Shown one piece after another: positions 10,721 to 22,925 of a DNA stretch of 64,000 nt. The stretch covers positions 10,912,001-10,976,000 of the forward strand of contig OX335657.1 of assembly GCA_946894095.1 (NCBI GenBank), read 5' to 3'. Position 1 is the first letter of the stretch; each line of letters starts with the position of its first letter. Origin of the DNA: Incurvaria masculella (taxonomy: Eukaryota > Arthropoda > Insecta > Lepidoptera > Incurvariidae). The position numbers and the translations under genes are program-made. The notes under the pieces are model-generated. The model made no database searches, was not told where the DNA came from, and was given only the letters and a program-made list of their open reading frames with translations.

Positions 10721-11034
10721 AAAAATAATTAATTTAATGTGTATCTATGTAATGTTTAAAGGGCTAACAAAAATAGTAATCAATATCACATTGGCTCCGT
10801 CTAATAAATTTTACTTGCTTTTAGCACACCACTGAGAACATATTCATTTATTATTTATAAATAAATGCCCAAGAAATAACCTGCATAAAGATTTTATGTA
10901 GTTCGAATATTGTATTAAGATTATTTTATGTAGTTTATTACTGTTACGAGAGCGCCATTTGCAAAGGCATATTTAAGATTTCTTATTTGGTTTTAGGTCA
11001 GCGAACTTAAAAGTCTGACTATGACTATTTTTAC
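10721..11034. other. Nothing recognised
   Basis: AT-rich filler between repeat copies. Confidence 0.6.
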
Positions 11035-11403
11035 TTAAGGCTGTTCCGACCCATATAAAGTTGTTTGAACACATAACGCAAAAAGTATTGCACTTTAAGC
11101 CACGAATTAATAATAAAAGTTTAATATAGTCATATTACTTGCAGCGAAAACAATTTCACAATTTCAGGATTATTGGTTTTGTTACAATTTATTTAAATAC
11201 GATTTTTATTCAACAGCGCCATCTAACGGTGTAAAACTTCTAATCGGCAATTACAACGAAACCATTAAACCTGAAATTGTGAATATGTTTTCGCTGCAAC
11301 TATTATGGCTATATTTAATATTTTTGACGAATTCGTGCCTTAAAGTGAAATACTTTTTGCGTTCTGTGTAAAAAAAACATTGTATGGGTCGGAACATCCT
11401 TAA
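11035..11403. mobile_element. TTAA-flanked MITE, family B, second copy
   Basis: Nearly the same sequence as 2950-3317, again ending exactly at TTAA on both sides. Confidence 0.82.
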
Positions 11404-11499
11404 GACATATTTTATTAAATACGGCTAACCAGCAGACTTGCTTGATTCACAACTCCAGTGGCAACAAGAAAACATTGTGAAACATTTGCACGTTTAGTT

Positions 11500-11970
11500 T
11501 TAATACTATTATTTCTGTCATGATCTACCACTATGCGACGTCATTCCCTGGGATACTTGCTGGTTGGGTTAGGTTATTATTCGAAATTAGCCGCCGTTAT
11601 ATTTGGTGGGAGACCGCGCACTCGCAAACATACACGCACTTAACAGTACACGCTACTTCCCGCTCACCCGCGTCAAGAAAGAAGAGAGCAGCGCATCGTC
11701 CGCGGAGACGCGCGCCGACGCGCCCACGAACAGAGATTTTTGCAACTGCGTCCGGGCACGCGCACCAGAAGAGCTCTCCGCACAAAACGTTTTATAATTA
11801 TCCGCTACGTCAAAGCAAGTGATTTTAACTGTATCCTCATCGAGGCAGAAGACCAAGAAGAGTGTTTCGTGAGTGGTTGGCGACGGGAGGATCCTACGAG
11901 GCGGCGTCCCACAGTCCACGCGCTGCTGCAGCTATCGAAGGCCCTGGTCGTTAAGGTTGGTCCCTAGTTT
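11500..11970. other. CpG-rich block, possible LTR-element leader
   Basis: GC-rich with frequent CG dinucleotides. GTGAGTGGTTGGCGACGGGAGG (near 11869-11890) loosely resembles a primer-binding region after an LTR. No second LTR and no gag/pol frames are seen. It could be a 5' exon or regulatory island. Confidence 0.25.
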
Positions 11971-12249
11971 TCCCACCACTTGCTGATATTCCCTTTACCC
12001 TTAACCTCCTGTGGGTAATTTGCAAAACTAGCCAGACTTCCACTGCGACAGTAACTGTTATATTTGCAGTCATCAATAAGTGGTACATTCTTTTAAAACC
12101 TTACCATAGGCCGTTTTGGTCCTATGAAACCTTGTTTGGTCTCTGCGATTTCCAAGAACATGGCATACCAATATGGTACTTGGCACACTATTCGAACAAA
12201 ACGTGCTCTAAGCGATCCGTCCTTCTTTACATAAAGGTCGTTACCGCTG

Positions 12250-12360
12250 ATGATGGATGAGGATCACACGATCTCGAGCGCGGCGGACGTGCCCGAGGAA
12301 TGCCGACGAGCGCCGAAGGCTGTTCGGGGAGCGCATGCGCCGCTATCCCAGCTATTTTAG
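12250..12360 (+). CDS. Small GC-rich ORF, possible exon
   Basis: A 36-codon frame (two Met codons, then an acidic start DEDHTISSAADVPEE) stands out by GC content from AT-rich flanks. Another frame of the same block is also open. There is no convincing splice donor. It may be a conserved non-coding block instead. Confidence 0.15.
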   Translation: MMDEDHTISSAADVPEECRRAPKAVRGAHAPLSQLF

Positions 12361-14194
12361 ATATTTAAATGAGTTGTCAATAATAATTCTCTATTGACGG
12401 CGCGTACAGGTTTTAAAATAAAAGGCTTTTTAATTGCCCGATGAGAGTAACTATCGTATGGACTTCTTCAACGGCAAATTAACTTTATTTACTGTTATTA
12501 TATTTTAATATTATAGATTTAAGATAATTAATATAGTTACTTAATACAGCGAATTTTAATCAAGACCCTCTATTTATTCTACAGATCTTCGAATCTATTG
12601 AGTCGTTTTTACATGGAATCTGAACACGAAGGTCAAATCTTACAACATGCACGAAAGTAAATGCAGTGGGCTCAATTGTATTATGTTTAGGCACCGAAAC
12701 CTACAGCATGAGACAAACTTCTGATGATTAAATAGGTTCAATTATTCTTCGCGTCTGAAACAAGGATTTTATAATTTTAAGGAAATTACTAGCTAATGAG
12801 TTTAACATTTTATAATTGTTGTTCACGAAAAAACATTCAATCGAAACGGAGATGAATATTATTTCTGATTTTCATTCGTTATAATGTTGCCAACATAATT
12901 AAATGCACGGTCCATCCAAGGATATTTCACGGACCATTTCCGAAGCATGCATAGTTGGTAGAACTGAAGTCTACTGAAAACCATTAGCGCAAAGTAAAGG
13001 GTGAGTTGACGTCATTGAATTATATATTACTTTATTATTTACGTATTATATAAATCAATAACATACATACTTTGGAAATAATTTACGTATATTTTAAATC
13101 GACGCACGAACTTTTGAAATCATTGGTTGACGTTAATGTAGCTGTAAACGTAGCTGAAAGGCCAAAGTACAACGATATTTGCTTATAATACATACTTAGA
13201 CTCTGGAACAATAAATCTCAAATGAAACAAAAGAAGGAGAACACATAGTTTCTGGATATTGTCCGCTTTTGCTTAGTGTATCGGTTATCACAAAAATCAC
13301 ACAATATTTTAATTTGGCGCCATTTTTGCGGTAAAGTGTTGCCAACGGAAAAAAAACTCAGCCATCTACGAAACAATCGCATTTTTATTGTTTTATTTTA
13401 AAGTAATAACGCATTTTGGCAAAATAAACTTGGGACTACTTTTATTAGTATGAAAAAGAATATTCTAATAATAAAACAAAATTATTATTTGTTAAATAGT
13501 TAATGAAATATGTGTCACGTTGGATGAAAGCAATTCACATATACCAAAAAATATTTCATTTCACGATCATTGAAAATCGATATGGTTAACCATTACCAAA
13601 TTACAAAAAAAAAAAATTGTACTGAAAGTTAACTAATAGCTAAAAAAATATTCTTAGGCGAAAGTGTTGAAATGATCAAAAAAAGTTCCTGAGTTGTCTA
13701 AACCATAGGCCTAAGGTCGACCTATTTAGACTAAAATATACTAAAAGTGAGAGGAGCTTTGCTGCTAAATAAATTAAAAAAAGTTCGACCAATAAAAGCT
13801 CTAGATTCCTAATGACTGTTTCTGAACGGACCGTGACGGCAAATCATCAATTGGTGAGTCCCTGACTTCATATCACTCAATATAATGCTCCCTCGCTCGC
13901 TACCAACGACCAAGAGGCGGATTACACGAGACCTGAGGCGAAAAACTCATCAGACTGAGCTTTTTCCACCTCTCGACTTAACACGGCCCGCGGCCGAGAA
14001 AAAACCTTAATATCACCTACCATAAAATGATCTGCCCACCGCGCGGGACCGTGAGAACGCGCCGCAGTGACTCGCTTTCGTTAAATTTATTGCCATAAAC
14101 GTAGCATTTAGCGCTTATGGGTCTAATGCTAAGTATAGTGGGGCAAATGAGAAAAAAATGTAAACACAACATTGTACGAATTCAATAATTAGAT
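12361..14194. other. AT-rich, nothing recognised
   Basis: Non-repetitive in this window. The last part (13850-14110) is more balanced in composition and could be regulatory, but no clear site cluster is seen. Confidence 0.5.
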
Positions 14195-14350
14195 TATGCT
14201 TATAATGAGTAGGCGCGAGGCTCGGCGACGGCGGGTCGCGGGCCGGGGTCCGCCCAGCGGCGCCTGCGCAGACGGCGCCGCCGTCCGCCACCCCTCTGCT
14301 CTCCCCACCCCGCGCCCCCGCGACCCAACCTGTCGCTGCTCGTAATCGGG
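14195..14350. other. GC-rich island without recognisable gene
   Basis: Very GC-rich and CpG-dense between AT-rich flanks. An open minus frame crosses it but looks like a composition effect. Confidence 0.4.
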
Positions 14351-14413
14351 GCACCAGCTAATGAAGATTAGACAAACCTTTTACCTCGTATTATTTCGTC
14401 TGTATATCAAGAT

Positions 14414-14631
14414 CAGCAGGTCTATTCCTGGCATTCAGGAGTCCTGAGTCTAGAAAACCGCTTTTATAGCGATTTTCAAAGCAAGTTTTTCGACGAAAAA
14501 CCATGATTAATTAAAAAAACTATGCTCCGGAATATTGTCGTCAAGAAAATCGCTTAGAAAAACGCTACAAAAGCGGTTTTCTAGATTCAGGATTCCTGAT
14601 TACTGATTACGGAATGCCTTCGGAATAGACC
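14414..14631 (+). mobile_element. MITE family C, full length
   Basis: The inverted ends share AGGTCTATTCC; internal inverted GAAAACCGCTTTT and AAAAGCGGTTTTC arms. Confidence 0.7.
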
Positions 14632-14987
14632 TTCAAGTTGACTGTAAGGTGAGGACTGCTTGTTCAAGAACTAGCTGCAGCTTAGGCTGCCTGTCTATAG
14701 AATAAATAAATAAAACAGAATTTTCAGTAAAAATACTGTAATTTTTCAATTGTAAAAACTGCACTTGACTGTATATAATTATGTGAAAATTGAAGACTAC
14801 AAAACTATTTTAGAAATCGATTAATGAAAACGTACTGAAAATTTTAGAACAGTTTCAGATAGGAAAATTCACATTGAATATACAAACACAGAGGTCAGAT
14901 ATTTCAGATCAATCTCTGGCGATGCACCGACTAAACTTTCACTGATATTACTGTATCGATTTGTACAGGTGCCGGCAGGTAGCTGCA

Positions 14988-15104
14988 CGTGTATTCTTGG
15001 CATTCAGTCATTGCGGATTCAGTAGAGTTAACTCATGAAGAATTAACTTTGACAGTACTGTTAACTCTACTGAATCCGCAATGACTGAATGCCAAGAATA
15101 CACG
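14988..15104. repeat. Perfect 45-bp inverted repeat, 27-base spacer
   Basis: Arms 14988-15032 and 15060-15104 are exact reverse complements by base-by-base reading. Confidence 0.95.
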
Positions 15105-16095
15105 CCCTGGACCCTAAAGCGTACCCAAGGAAAAAAACCTGCACAGATAAAACAATTCTGTCCCATCAGAGGTGCCTATTGAGATACACAGACCGTGTCA
15201 ATTTCCAGTTATGGCAAAAGGCTCCTAGTATCCATGTGGGGTCGTCTACACCTACATACATGGCTATCTATTCCAAAGACTATCATCCACAACCCCTAAA
15301 TTACGTCCAAAAGGTAACGTCACACCGCCAGGTACACTCGCATCCCCGCCTCCGATCCCTCCAGCCTATTTGTTTTAATTACTAACCACGACAACCCCGA
15401 TACTTTGACGAAGCCGAAAGTGGGTCTAATCGTCCGTTAAGACTTAACGACGATCAACTTGATACAGATCAAGTGGTTGCACGGTCCACGCGTGAGGGAG
15501 CGCGTGAGTCGAGGGCGGGAAAGCGTGTGCCTCTAATTTGGGGTAAGAAAAATGAGGCACGAACCCTTTGGAACCTTTATATCTTGTCGTATAGTGTAAT
15601 TTGTGTGTATATATAATCTATATTATATATTATAATATATAATCCAATATTACGATGAGATGTGCGTGATGGAGATAGACATGTACGAGTAATATTTGCA
15701 CAAATTTCTTTAAATTGTAACTTAAAAGCCTACCACCTAAGGCCAGTTTAGGAGTTATCGTATTTCGTATCAGAATTTATCAGTGGTCAATCTTATTGGC
15801 ATGCATTTATTAATGTAAGTATTTTAAGTTTCTGTAACCCGTTTCATCTGTATATGTGTGTGTAATATCACGACCCTTTCCTGGAGGCGTAGACAGGGAT
15901 GATAGAGCATTATACGTTATAACCACAGCATACCCATTTTTTTCCTTCTCTACAGTCATTCATATTTGTATGGATGCTTATCGATTACGGGTTCCCGTAC
16001 CTCAGCTGTATCATTCGGGTCGTGGTGCGTTCTCCTCCCACGAAAATTCGACGAACAAAATCTTCGACGTTCAAAATTGCTGGAGCTAGATATAT
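15105..16095. other. No gene identified
   Basis: Contains a 98-codon plus-strand frame from 15089 without motif, and an AT palindrome near 15605-15650. Confidence 0.5.
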
Positions 16096-16646
16096 TAAGG
16101 TGGCCCAACCCGGCGGGCCTAACTCATTCGCGGGCACGGTACAAAACCGTGCTGTTGCGCTCTGGGATCTTCTCTGTTTCAAAGAATAAGACAGGCTCCG
16201 CGACGAGGAAGATGCAACATGTCCACAAAAAAGACAATGTGCATAGTGTATGATTTGGTAAGATTTACGAAAATTTTAATTTCAAAACGACTTATAGCTA
16301 AAAGTAAACCACGACCGCTGTAGTTAAAAATCTAACAAAAACCAAATAGATTATTAATATTGATTAAATAAGCTATGTCTGATGACTAATCTTTTTAAGA
16401 TGTTCTTACTTTATCATTGCGTAATCCACCACCAAAGTTATTGTATAAAACGCGCGAAAAATTCGAACTTTCGGACCTTATAACTTAGAAACCAAACACA
16501 ATTTTACAATGCCAATGGTCAGCAGACATCTAGTTCGATCAAATAAAGCTATTTTGAGCAACAATTTGGACCTCTGACAAGAAATATGGGCGTCATCTTC
16601 TTTCCCCTTTTGTATGGGGAGATGAGCGGGATGGGCCACCTTAAGA
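16096..16646 (+). mobile_element. TTAA-flanked element, family A
   Basis: TTAA then GGTGGCCCAACCCGGC at the left, and GGGATGGGCCACC then TTAA at the right. No transposase frame. It contains an internal stem GCACGGT/ACCGTGC. Confidence 0.8.
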
Positions 16647-18284
16647 TGGCGTTCGGATAAAAGCGATTGCGACGCGTAACCGCGGCCATACTGCTGGAGA
16701 AGAATAAATATTAAATGCCGTTCGATTGGCGCGAACGCGACGTGCGAAGAGGTGCTTTGCACGTTAAGATGTCCATTTTAAAAGAAGCTGATGAACATTC
16801 TAGGATTAGATAAGATATATACGATGTTGAGCTTCAAACATAAAAATATAATTTTCTGCGGGAAAAAGTATGAGAATTCGTCATCTTTTCATACACTTCA
16901 TTGTGTCTTCCTTTGCTGCAATTAAGGAATCAGCCATGACAAAACCATACCTCAAACACTAAAAGAATAATGACGTGACAACGTATGCACGTTGCGGGCT
17001 AGGAACTGAACGTGCTTGCTTGCCGCCGTGCGACAGTAAGACGCCTGTCGCATTCCGTGTCGTACGATGCTGATATCCGAATGCTACCATTTTTGGTTAA
17101 TTCCGATCATGTAGGAACCAAATCCATAGAGTCGAACGAAACATTTCCATGAATAGGAACTTCTGTAAAATCACTTTTAGAAAACCAACCTCATGTTCTC
17201 CTATAGGAATCAGCTTGCAAATTTAAACGAAGCTGAATATGTCATGCAATGCTATGTAGATATTCTATTTTAACGAAAAATTAACGCATCCACGTACATA
17301 ATAGTTTAGTAATACACATCATTACATGAGTAGTCCAGATCAAATTGAAACGCCTACCAATCTTCGCTGGCTCCGCGGTACCCTCTTATTATTAGTCAAT
17401 TTTATCCGGCTATTAGGATGCAATTGGCATTCCTGACATATTTCCGAACTGCATACTTCTCAACGATTACCAAATAACTACAATTACCGGAGAACAAAAT
17501 GCTACAACGTAATCGACTCGCCGATGTTCGGTCGGAATCTGTGTAGCGTTCTTTGGGGTGAACTTTGCAGACACTGGAAATGTAATTTTAAGTAAGGCTG
17601 CTCCTTGGACCCATTATGTGATAGCATTTAGGAACAGTTTTAATGCTTTAGGGTTCCATTCCCCACAAGAAAAAAAATTAACTTTTATGATATCTTAGAT
17701 ACACTTCGTTATCCGCCTGTCTGTCTGTATGTCAAGAGTCTTTTTCTAGGAAACGAATGGAGGTATGTTTAAATTGCCGTCGAGTTATTTTGTCAATAGT
17801 CCCATCTGATATCCGGCATATGCCGGATATCAGAAGCTCTGCTAAATCGAAAAGAATGGAAAACACGTCTTCGAGATTTTTTCATCCAATGCGATGGTAC
17901 CGACTCGGGCAGGATTAAGCCTACCAACTAGTGAGTAAGGAGTTTGCTGGTAAAACTTGTTTACGTGAAATTAGGATCAGTGATAACATCGATAAGCGAA
18001 TACCGAGGGGTCGAGCTACTACCGAGGCTGAAAGAAACTTTGGGGATGATACATTTGCACGCTAGGAAAATTCATAATCTCAACCTACTCGGTGGCATGT
18101 GATATAGGTATTATATCAACCTACTAAAGTTTAGAAGTAAACTACACTAAACTTACATTACATCATTACACCAAGCTAAGAATTGCAATTGATAAAAAAA
18201 CTTAATTTACTGTTTGGTCGATGCACTATGACTTTAAATGTAAACTCTAAAATTTACTTATAATCTATTAAAAATGACACCGAT
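16647..18284. other. No gene identified
   Basis: Unique AT-rich DNA apart from a SINE fragment at 17872-17940. Confidence 0.5.
17872..17940 (-). mobile_element. SINE body fragment
   Basis: Inverted CATCCAATGCGATGGTACCG and CCTACCAACTAGTGAGTAAGG match the body. Confidence 0.65.
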
Positions 18285-18520
18285 CTACGAGGATAAATTT
18301 CTAACAGAAGTAGTAGTTGCGGTTAAGTAACAACTACCTGCGCCGCCCGAAAGTAAAATGATGCGCACACGCAATTCGGCGATCGGAGCGCCGCCGCCGC
18401 CGCACGTGGGAACGCGGCGCGCGCCTGCGGGGGCCGCCACCAGCGCGGTTGACGCTCGCCGCAGCCGTACCTCCTCCGCCACGACACTGCGGACATTAGA
18501 GAAGTGCACTGATCCAATCC
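18285..18520. other. GC-rich island without recognisable gene
   Basis: CCG-repeat-rich core at 18385-18480. Overlapping minus-strand frames have Ala/Arg-rich low-complexity products. Confidence 0.4.
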
Positions 18521-18955
18521 AGAGGGTTTATTATTAACACTCTTTTTGTAAAAAATGCAACGCTATTTGAATTTAAGTACTAGGCTTGCAATGGCAAGCT
18601 CTTTTCAACCGACTTTAAAAAAATAAGGAAGTTATGAGAAATAAAGAGAGCTCCTCTGTATGTTTTTTTGTGTATATGTTACGCGATATCTCCGCAAATT
18701 TCCAAATGATTAGTAAAATAGTTTTTCTCAACAGTAGGGTATATCTCAGGGGAGGTCCTTTCATAAATTGTATTAAATAATTCCACTCCTAAGGGTGGGA
18801 AATACTAAAAAGAGTGAGAAAAAGAGTGTTAAAAAACACTGAACAGACTTCAACTATTGCACCCCTGATCGGCGGTACGGTCTTCGGGCCGAGTGCACGA
18901 ACGGACAAAAAATCAAAATCAACGTCAAAGTATGATCAAACACATCACTTTGTGC

Positions 18956-20940
18956 GGACAGTATGAAAGGAATTCTATGCGGTTCACTAAAAGTGACGTG
19001 TTTGAACATTGATTAACTCAGCCATTTCTTCGTGCAACCGGGGCTAAGGCTTTGAAGTGGATTCAAGTTTAACTTCTTACGTGCACGTCGTTCACATAAC
19101 GTGTAGTTTTTTAGTTGAGCCTTTTCAACGACATTTACACTGAATCATTGTGATCAGATTTTGAAAACTATAACAAATAAATTTGGTCTATACCTTCGTC
19201 TGAAAGCCAAGCGTTCTCTTTATTATTAAAATCTGATTGAAATGCTTCAGTGGAAATGACTTACCCCTGATTTCACCACCTCCAATTACCTGAAATCCGA
19301 TAGTTAACTTTCGGCTACATTGCATATTTGTATGATGTAACCGAAAGATAACTTTGGGATTTTTGTAGCTGGAGGTGGTGGAACCGGGCGTTAGACGACC
19401 TTAAATTAATGAGATAACGGTAATGTCATAACCATATATAAAACATTTTTTTTCCTTTAGTGTAATCTAAATTGATAGATGACTCTATATATATTATATT
19501 CATAATAAATGACAGGGTAATTGTATGATTAAGTGCATTATGTTGAAAACATACGGAAAAAAATGTATATTTGAATTTGTTTGACATTCACTGCTCTGTA
19601 TTTTCCTCCACTAACGAGTACGAGCCGCTACTCCGTCGACCGAAATACCCCAAGGGCAAATTCCCCAAAACCACGGAGCGTGGGTCAAAAGTCGAACAAT
19701 TTATTACCTCTTCAGTGCGAGATCCTAAATGTTCCTCTTCGGAGAGATACGCAGCGCAAACCCTTAATTACGAGGATTATGGAAATTCACACAGGTGTAC
19801 GTCCCGGCCTTAATAAGGTATCTTAGCTCTGGGCTATAGTCGTGCGGCTTTCGGTGTTTTAATGTGTGGGGTGGTGCTACGTTTGTGGGTCGGCTTTTTG
19901 GTGGCGTATTGTCTGGGAACGTCACGACAAAATGTTGTCTAAGGTTCGGATTTATATGTTTTTTAAGGGGAGTCATGACATAAGACGTCGTCTGCGCGGG
20001 GAGATTCGTCTCTAACCTTTTGAGATAGGGTTCAGTAGACCTCTAGGCGGAGACTGTAATTCGTCGGGACGAATATTGCGTCAGAGTTGCAGGGGTCGTA
20101 TATCGATAGTACTAAGTGTAACTGAAAAACATTTCCTCCAAACGTGCCCTGCTGGATGTTAAACAAATATTAAGGAGAACCTACGCTTGCAAGTATATAC
20201 CGATTAAATTAATGTTTTATTGTTGCTGCTATAACAAGCTGAAATACGAGCTGAATTTTAACACTGACCGAAGATTTTTTTAACCATCTTGTAGCGCAAC
20301 GGAAGCTGCAAGAGGCTTGGGAGGTGAAATGCTTTACGCATACCTGATTGCGGAATCAGGTTATGTGGGACTGGTTTGGAGAGTCTAACCTAACCCTAAG
20401 CCAAACCTAAAAATACTCCCCTAATGTCCTTTAGCCTGTCGACGTTATTAAGGATAGTCGGACTGACCGAAGATTTGAGGTTCGGATTATTAATGCTTGA
20501 CAGGTGACCCGATACAGAATAGTTCCCAGGGATAGTGAGCACGTAGAGTACTGCTTCAGCAAGTAAAGTAAACACAAGGACCTGCCCTTCTGAAGGTCGG
20601 CTTGAGTCGAAGCGTTGGGTACCGGGTCTTGGCGGTGGATGTCCACAGTCGACCCACCTTCCACCTTCCAAGTCGCGGCTGCAGCTTGGAAGGTCGAAAT
20701 AACCCGTCGAGGCGTTGCTCGACACCGTACTTGGACTCCAATGCCTCAATCCTCCAGGAGGAAGCGGTTAGACCGCTTGAAATAGGTGTTGTAGGGTACT
20801 AGTGACTCGTACACATCTGTTGCACTCTTGAGCAGTGCAAAATCCATATCGTGGGTGTCGTTGGCAAGCAGAGTGCCAACCTCGATGTCTTAATCCAAGT
20901 GCTTGTCTACCGTTATAGGCACCTATTCCTTACGGTTTTC
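18956..20940 (+). repeat. 1985-bp tandem repeat, unit 1
   Basis: Begins GGACAGTATGAAAGG. The next unit starts at 20941 and every open frame inside is identical in the two units. The content is not recognised as a gene. Minus-strand broken frames (for example LEALESKYGVEQRLDGLFR near 20680-20750) hint at a decayed coding region, possibly of a retroelement. Confidence 0.95.
19261..19393. mobile_element. 127-bp MITE with 3-bp TTA duplication (Harbinger-like), unit 1
   Basis: Element 19264-19390 between two TTA triplets. The ends are imperfect inverted repeats sharing CACCACCTCCA. The partial copy at 24370-24385 is an empty site. An identical copy lies 1985 bases on. Confidence 0.75.
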
Positions 20941-22925
20941 GGACAGTATGAAAGGAATTCTATGCGGTTCACTAAAAGTGACGTGTTTGAACATTGATTA
21001 ACTCAGCCATTTCTTCGTGCAACCGGGGCTAAGGCTTTGAAGTGGATTCAAGTTTAACTTCTTACGTGCACGTCGTTCACATAACGTGTAGTTTTTTAGT
21101 TGAGCCTTTTCAACGACATTTACACTGAATCATTGTGATCAGATTTTGAAAACTATAACAAATAAATTTGGTCTATACCTTCGTCTGAAAGCCAAGCGTT
21201 CTCTTTATTATTAAAATCTGATTGAAATGCTTCAGTGGAAATGACTTACCCCTGATTTCACCACCTCCAATTACCTGAAATCCGATAGTTAACTTTCGGC
21301 TACATTGCATATTTGTATGATGTAACCGAAAGATAACTTTGGGATTTTTGTAGCTGGAGGTGGTGGAACCGGGCGTTAGACGACCTTAAATTAATGAGAT
21401 AACGGTAATGTCATAACCATATATAAAACATTTTTTTTCCTTTAGTGTAATCTAAATTGATAGATGACTCTATATATATTATATTCATAATAAATGACAG
21501 GGTAATTGTATGATTAAGTGCATTATGTTGAAAACATACGGAAAAAAATGTATATTTGAATTTGTTTGACATTCACTGCTCTGTATTTTCCTCCACTAAC
21601 GAGTACGAGCCGCTACTCCGTCGACCGAAATACCCCAAGGGCAAATTCCCCAAAACCACGGAGCGTGGGTCAAAAGTCGAACAATTTATTACCTCTTCAG
21701 TGCGAGATCCTAAATGTTCCTCTTCGGAGAGATACGCAGCGCAAACCCTTAATTACGAGGATTATGGAAATTCACACAGGTGTACGTCCCGGCCTTAATA
21801 AGGTATCTTAGCTCTGGGCTATAGTCGTGCGGCTTTCGGTGTTTTAATGTGTGGGGTGGTGCTACGTTTGTGGGTCGGCTTTTTGGTGGCGTATTGTCTG
21901 GGAACGTCACGACAAAATGTTGTCTAAGGTTCGGATTTATATGTTTTTTAAGGGGAGTCATGACATAAGACGTCGTCTGCGCGGGGAGATTCGTCTCTAA
22001 CCTTTTGAGATAGGGTTCAGTAGACCTCTAGGCGGAGACTGTAATTCGTCGGGACGAATATTGCGTCAGAGTTGCAGGGGTCGTATATCGATAGTACTAA
22101 GTGTAACTGAAAAACATTTCCTCCAAACGTGCCCTGCTGGATGTTAAACAAATATTAAGGAGAACCTACGCTTGCAAGTATATACCGATTAAATTAATGT
22201 TTTATTGTTGCTGCTATAACAAGCTGAAATACGAGCTGAATTTTAACACTGACCGAAGATTTTTTTAACCATCTTGTAGCGCAACGGAAGCTGCAAGAGG
22301 CTTGGGAGGTGAAATGCTTTACGCATACCTGATTGCGGAATCAGGTTATGTGGGACTGGTTTGGAGAGTCTAACCTAACCCTAAGCCAAACCTAAAAATA
22401 CTCCCCTAATGTCCTTTAGCCTGTCGACGTTATTAAGGATAGTCGGACTGACCGAAGATTTGAGGTTCGGATTATTAATGCTTGACAGGTGACCCGATAC
22501 AGAATAGTTCCCAGGGATAGTGAGCACGTAGAGTACTGCTTCAGCAAGTAAAGTAAACACAAGGACCTGCCCTTCTGAAGGTCGGCTTGAGTCGAAGCGT
22601 TGGGTACCGGGTCTTGGCGGTGGATGTCCACAGTCGACCCACCTTCCACCTTCCAAGTCGCGGCTGCAGCTTGGAAGGTCGAAATAACCCGTCGAGGCGT
22701 TGCTCGACACCGTACTTGGACTCCAATGCCTCAATCCTCCAGGAGGAAGCGGTTAGACCGCTTGAAATAGGTGTTGTAGGGTACTAGTGACTCGTACACA
22801 TCTGTTGCACTCTTGAGCAGTGCAAAATCCATATCGTGGGTGTCGTTGGCAAGCAGAGTGCCAACCTCGATGTCTTAATCCAAGTGCTTGTCTACCGTTA
22901 TAGGCACCTATTCCTTACGGTTTTC
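20941..22925 (+). repeat. 1985-bp tandem repeat, unit 2
   Basis: Matches unit 1 with an offset of exactly 1985 bases. I saw no differences on reading. It ends TTACGGTTTTC before unique sequence. Confidence 0.95.
21246..21378. mobile_element. 127-bp MITE, copy in unit 2
   Basis: Same as the MITE at 19261-19393; it was duplicated along with the 1985-bp unit. Confidence 0.75.

Noticed and set aside
11500..11970. LTR retrotransposon 5' LTR plus primer-binding site
   Set aside because: Only a loose match to a primer-binding motif; no paired LTR and no gag or pol frame nearby.
19571..22787. Repeated open frames in the 1985-bp units as genes
   Set aside because: Overlapping frames on both strands, none with motif or splice context. 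They appear twice only because the DNA is duplicated.
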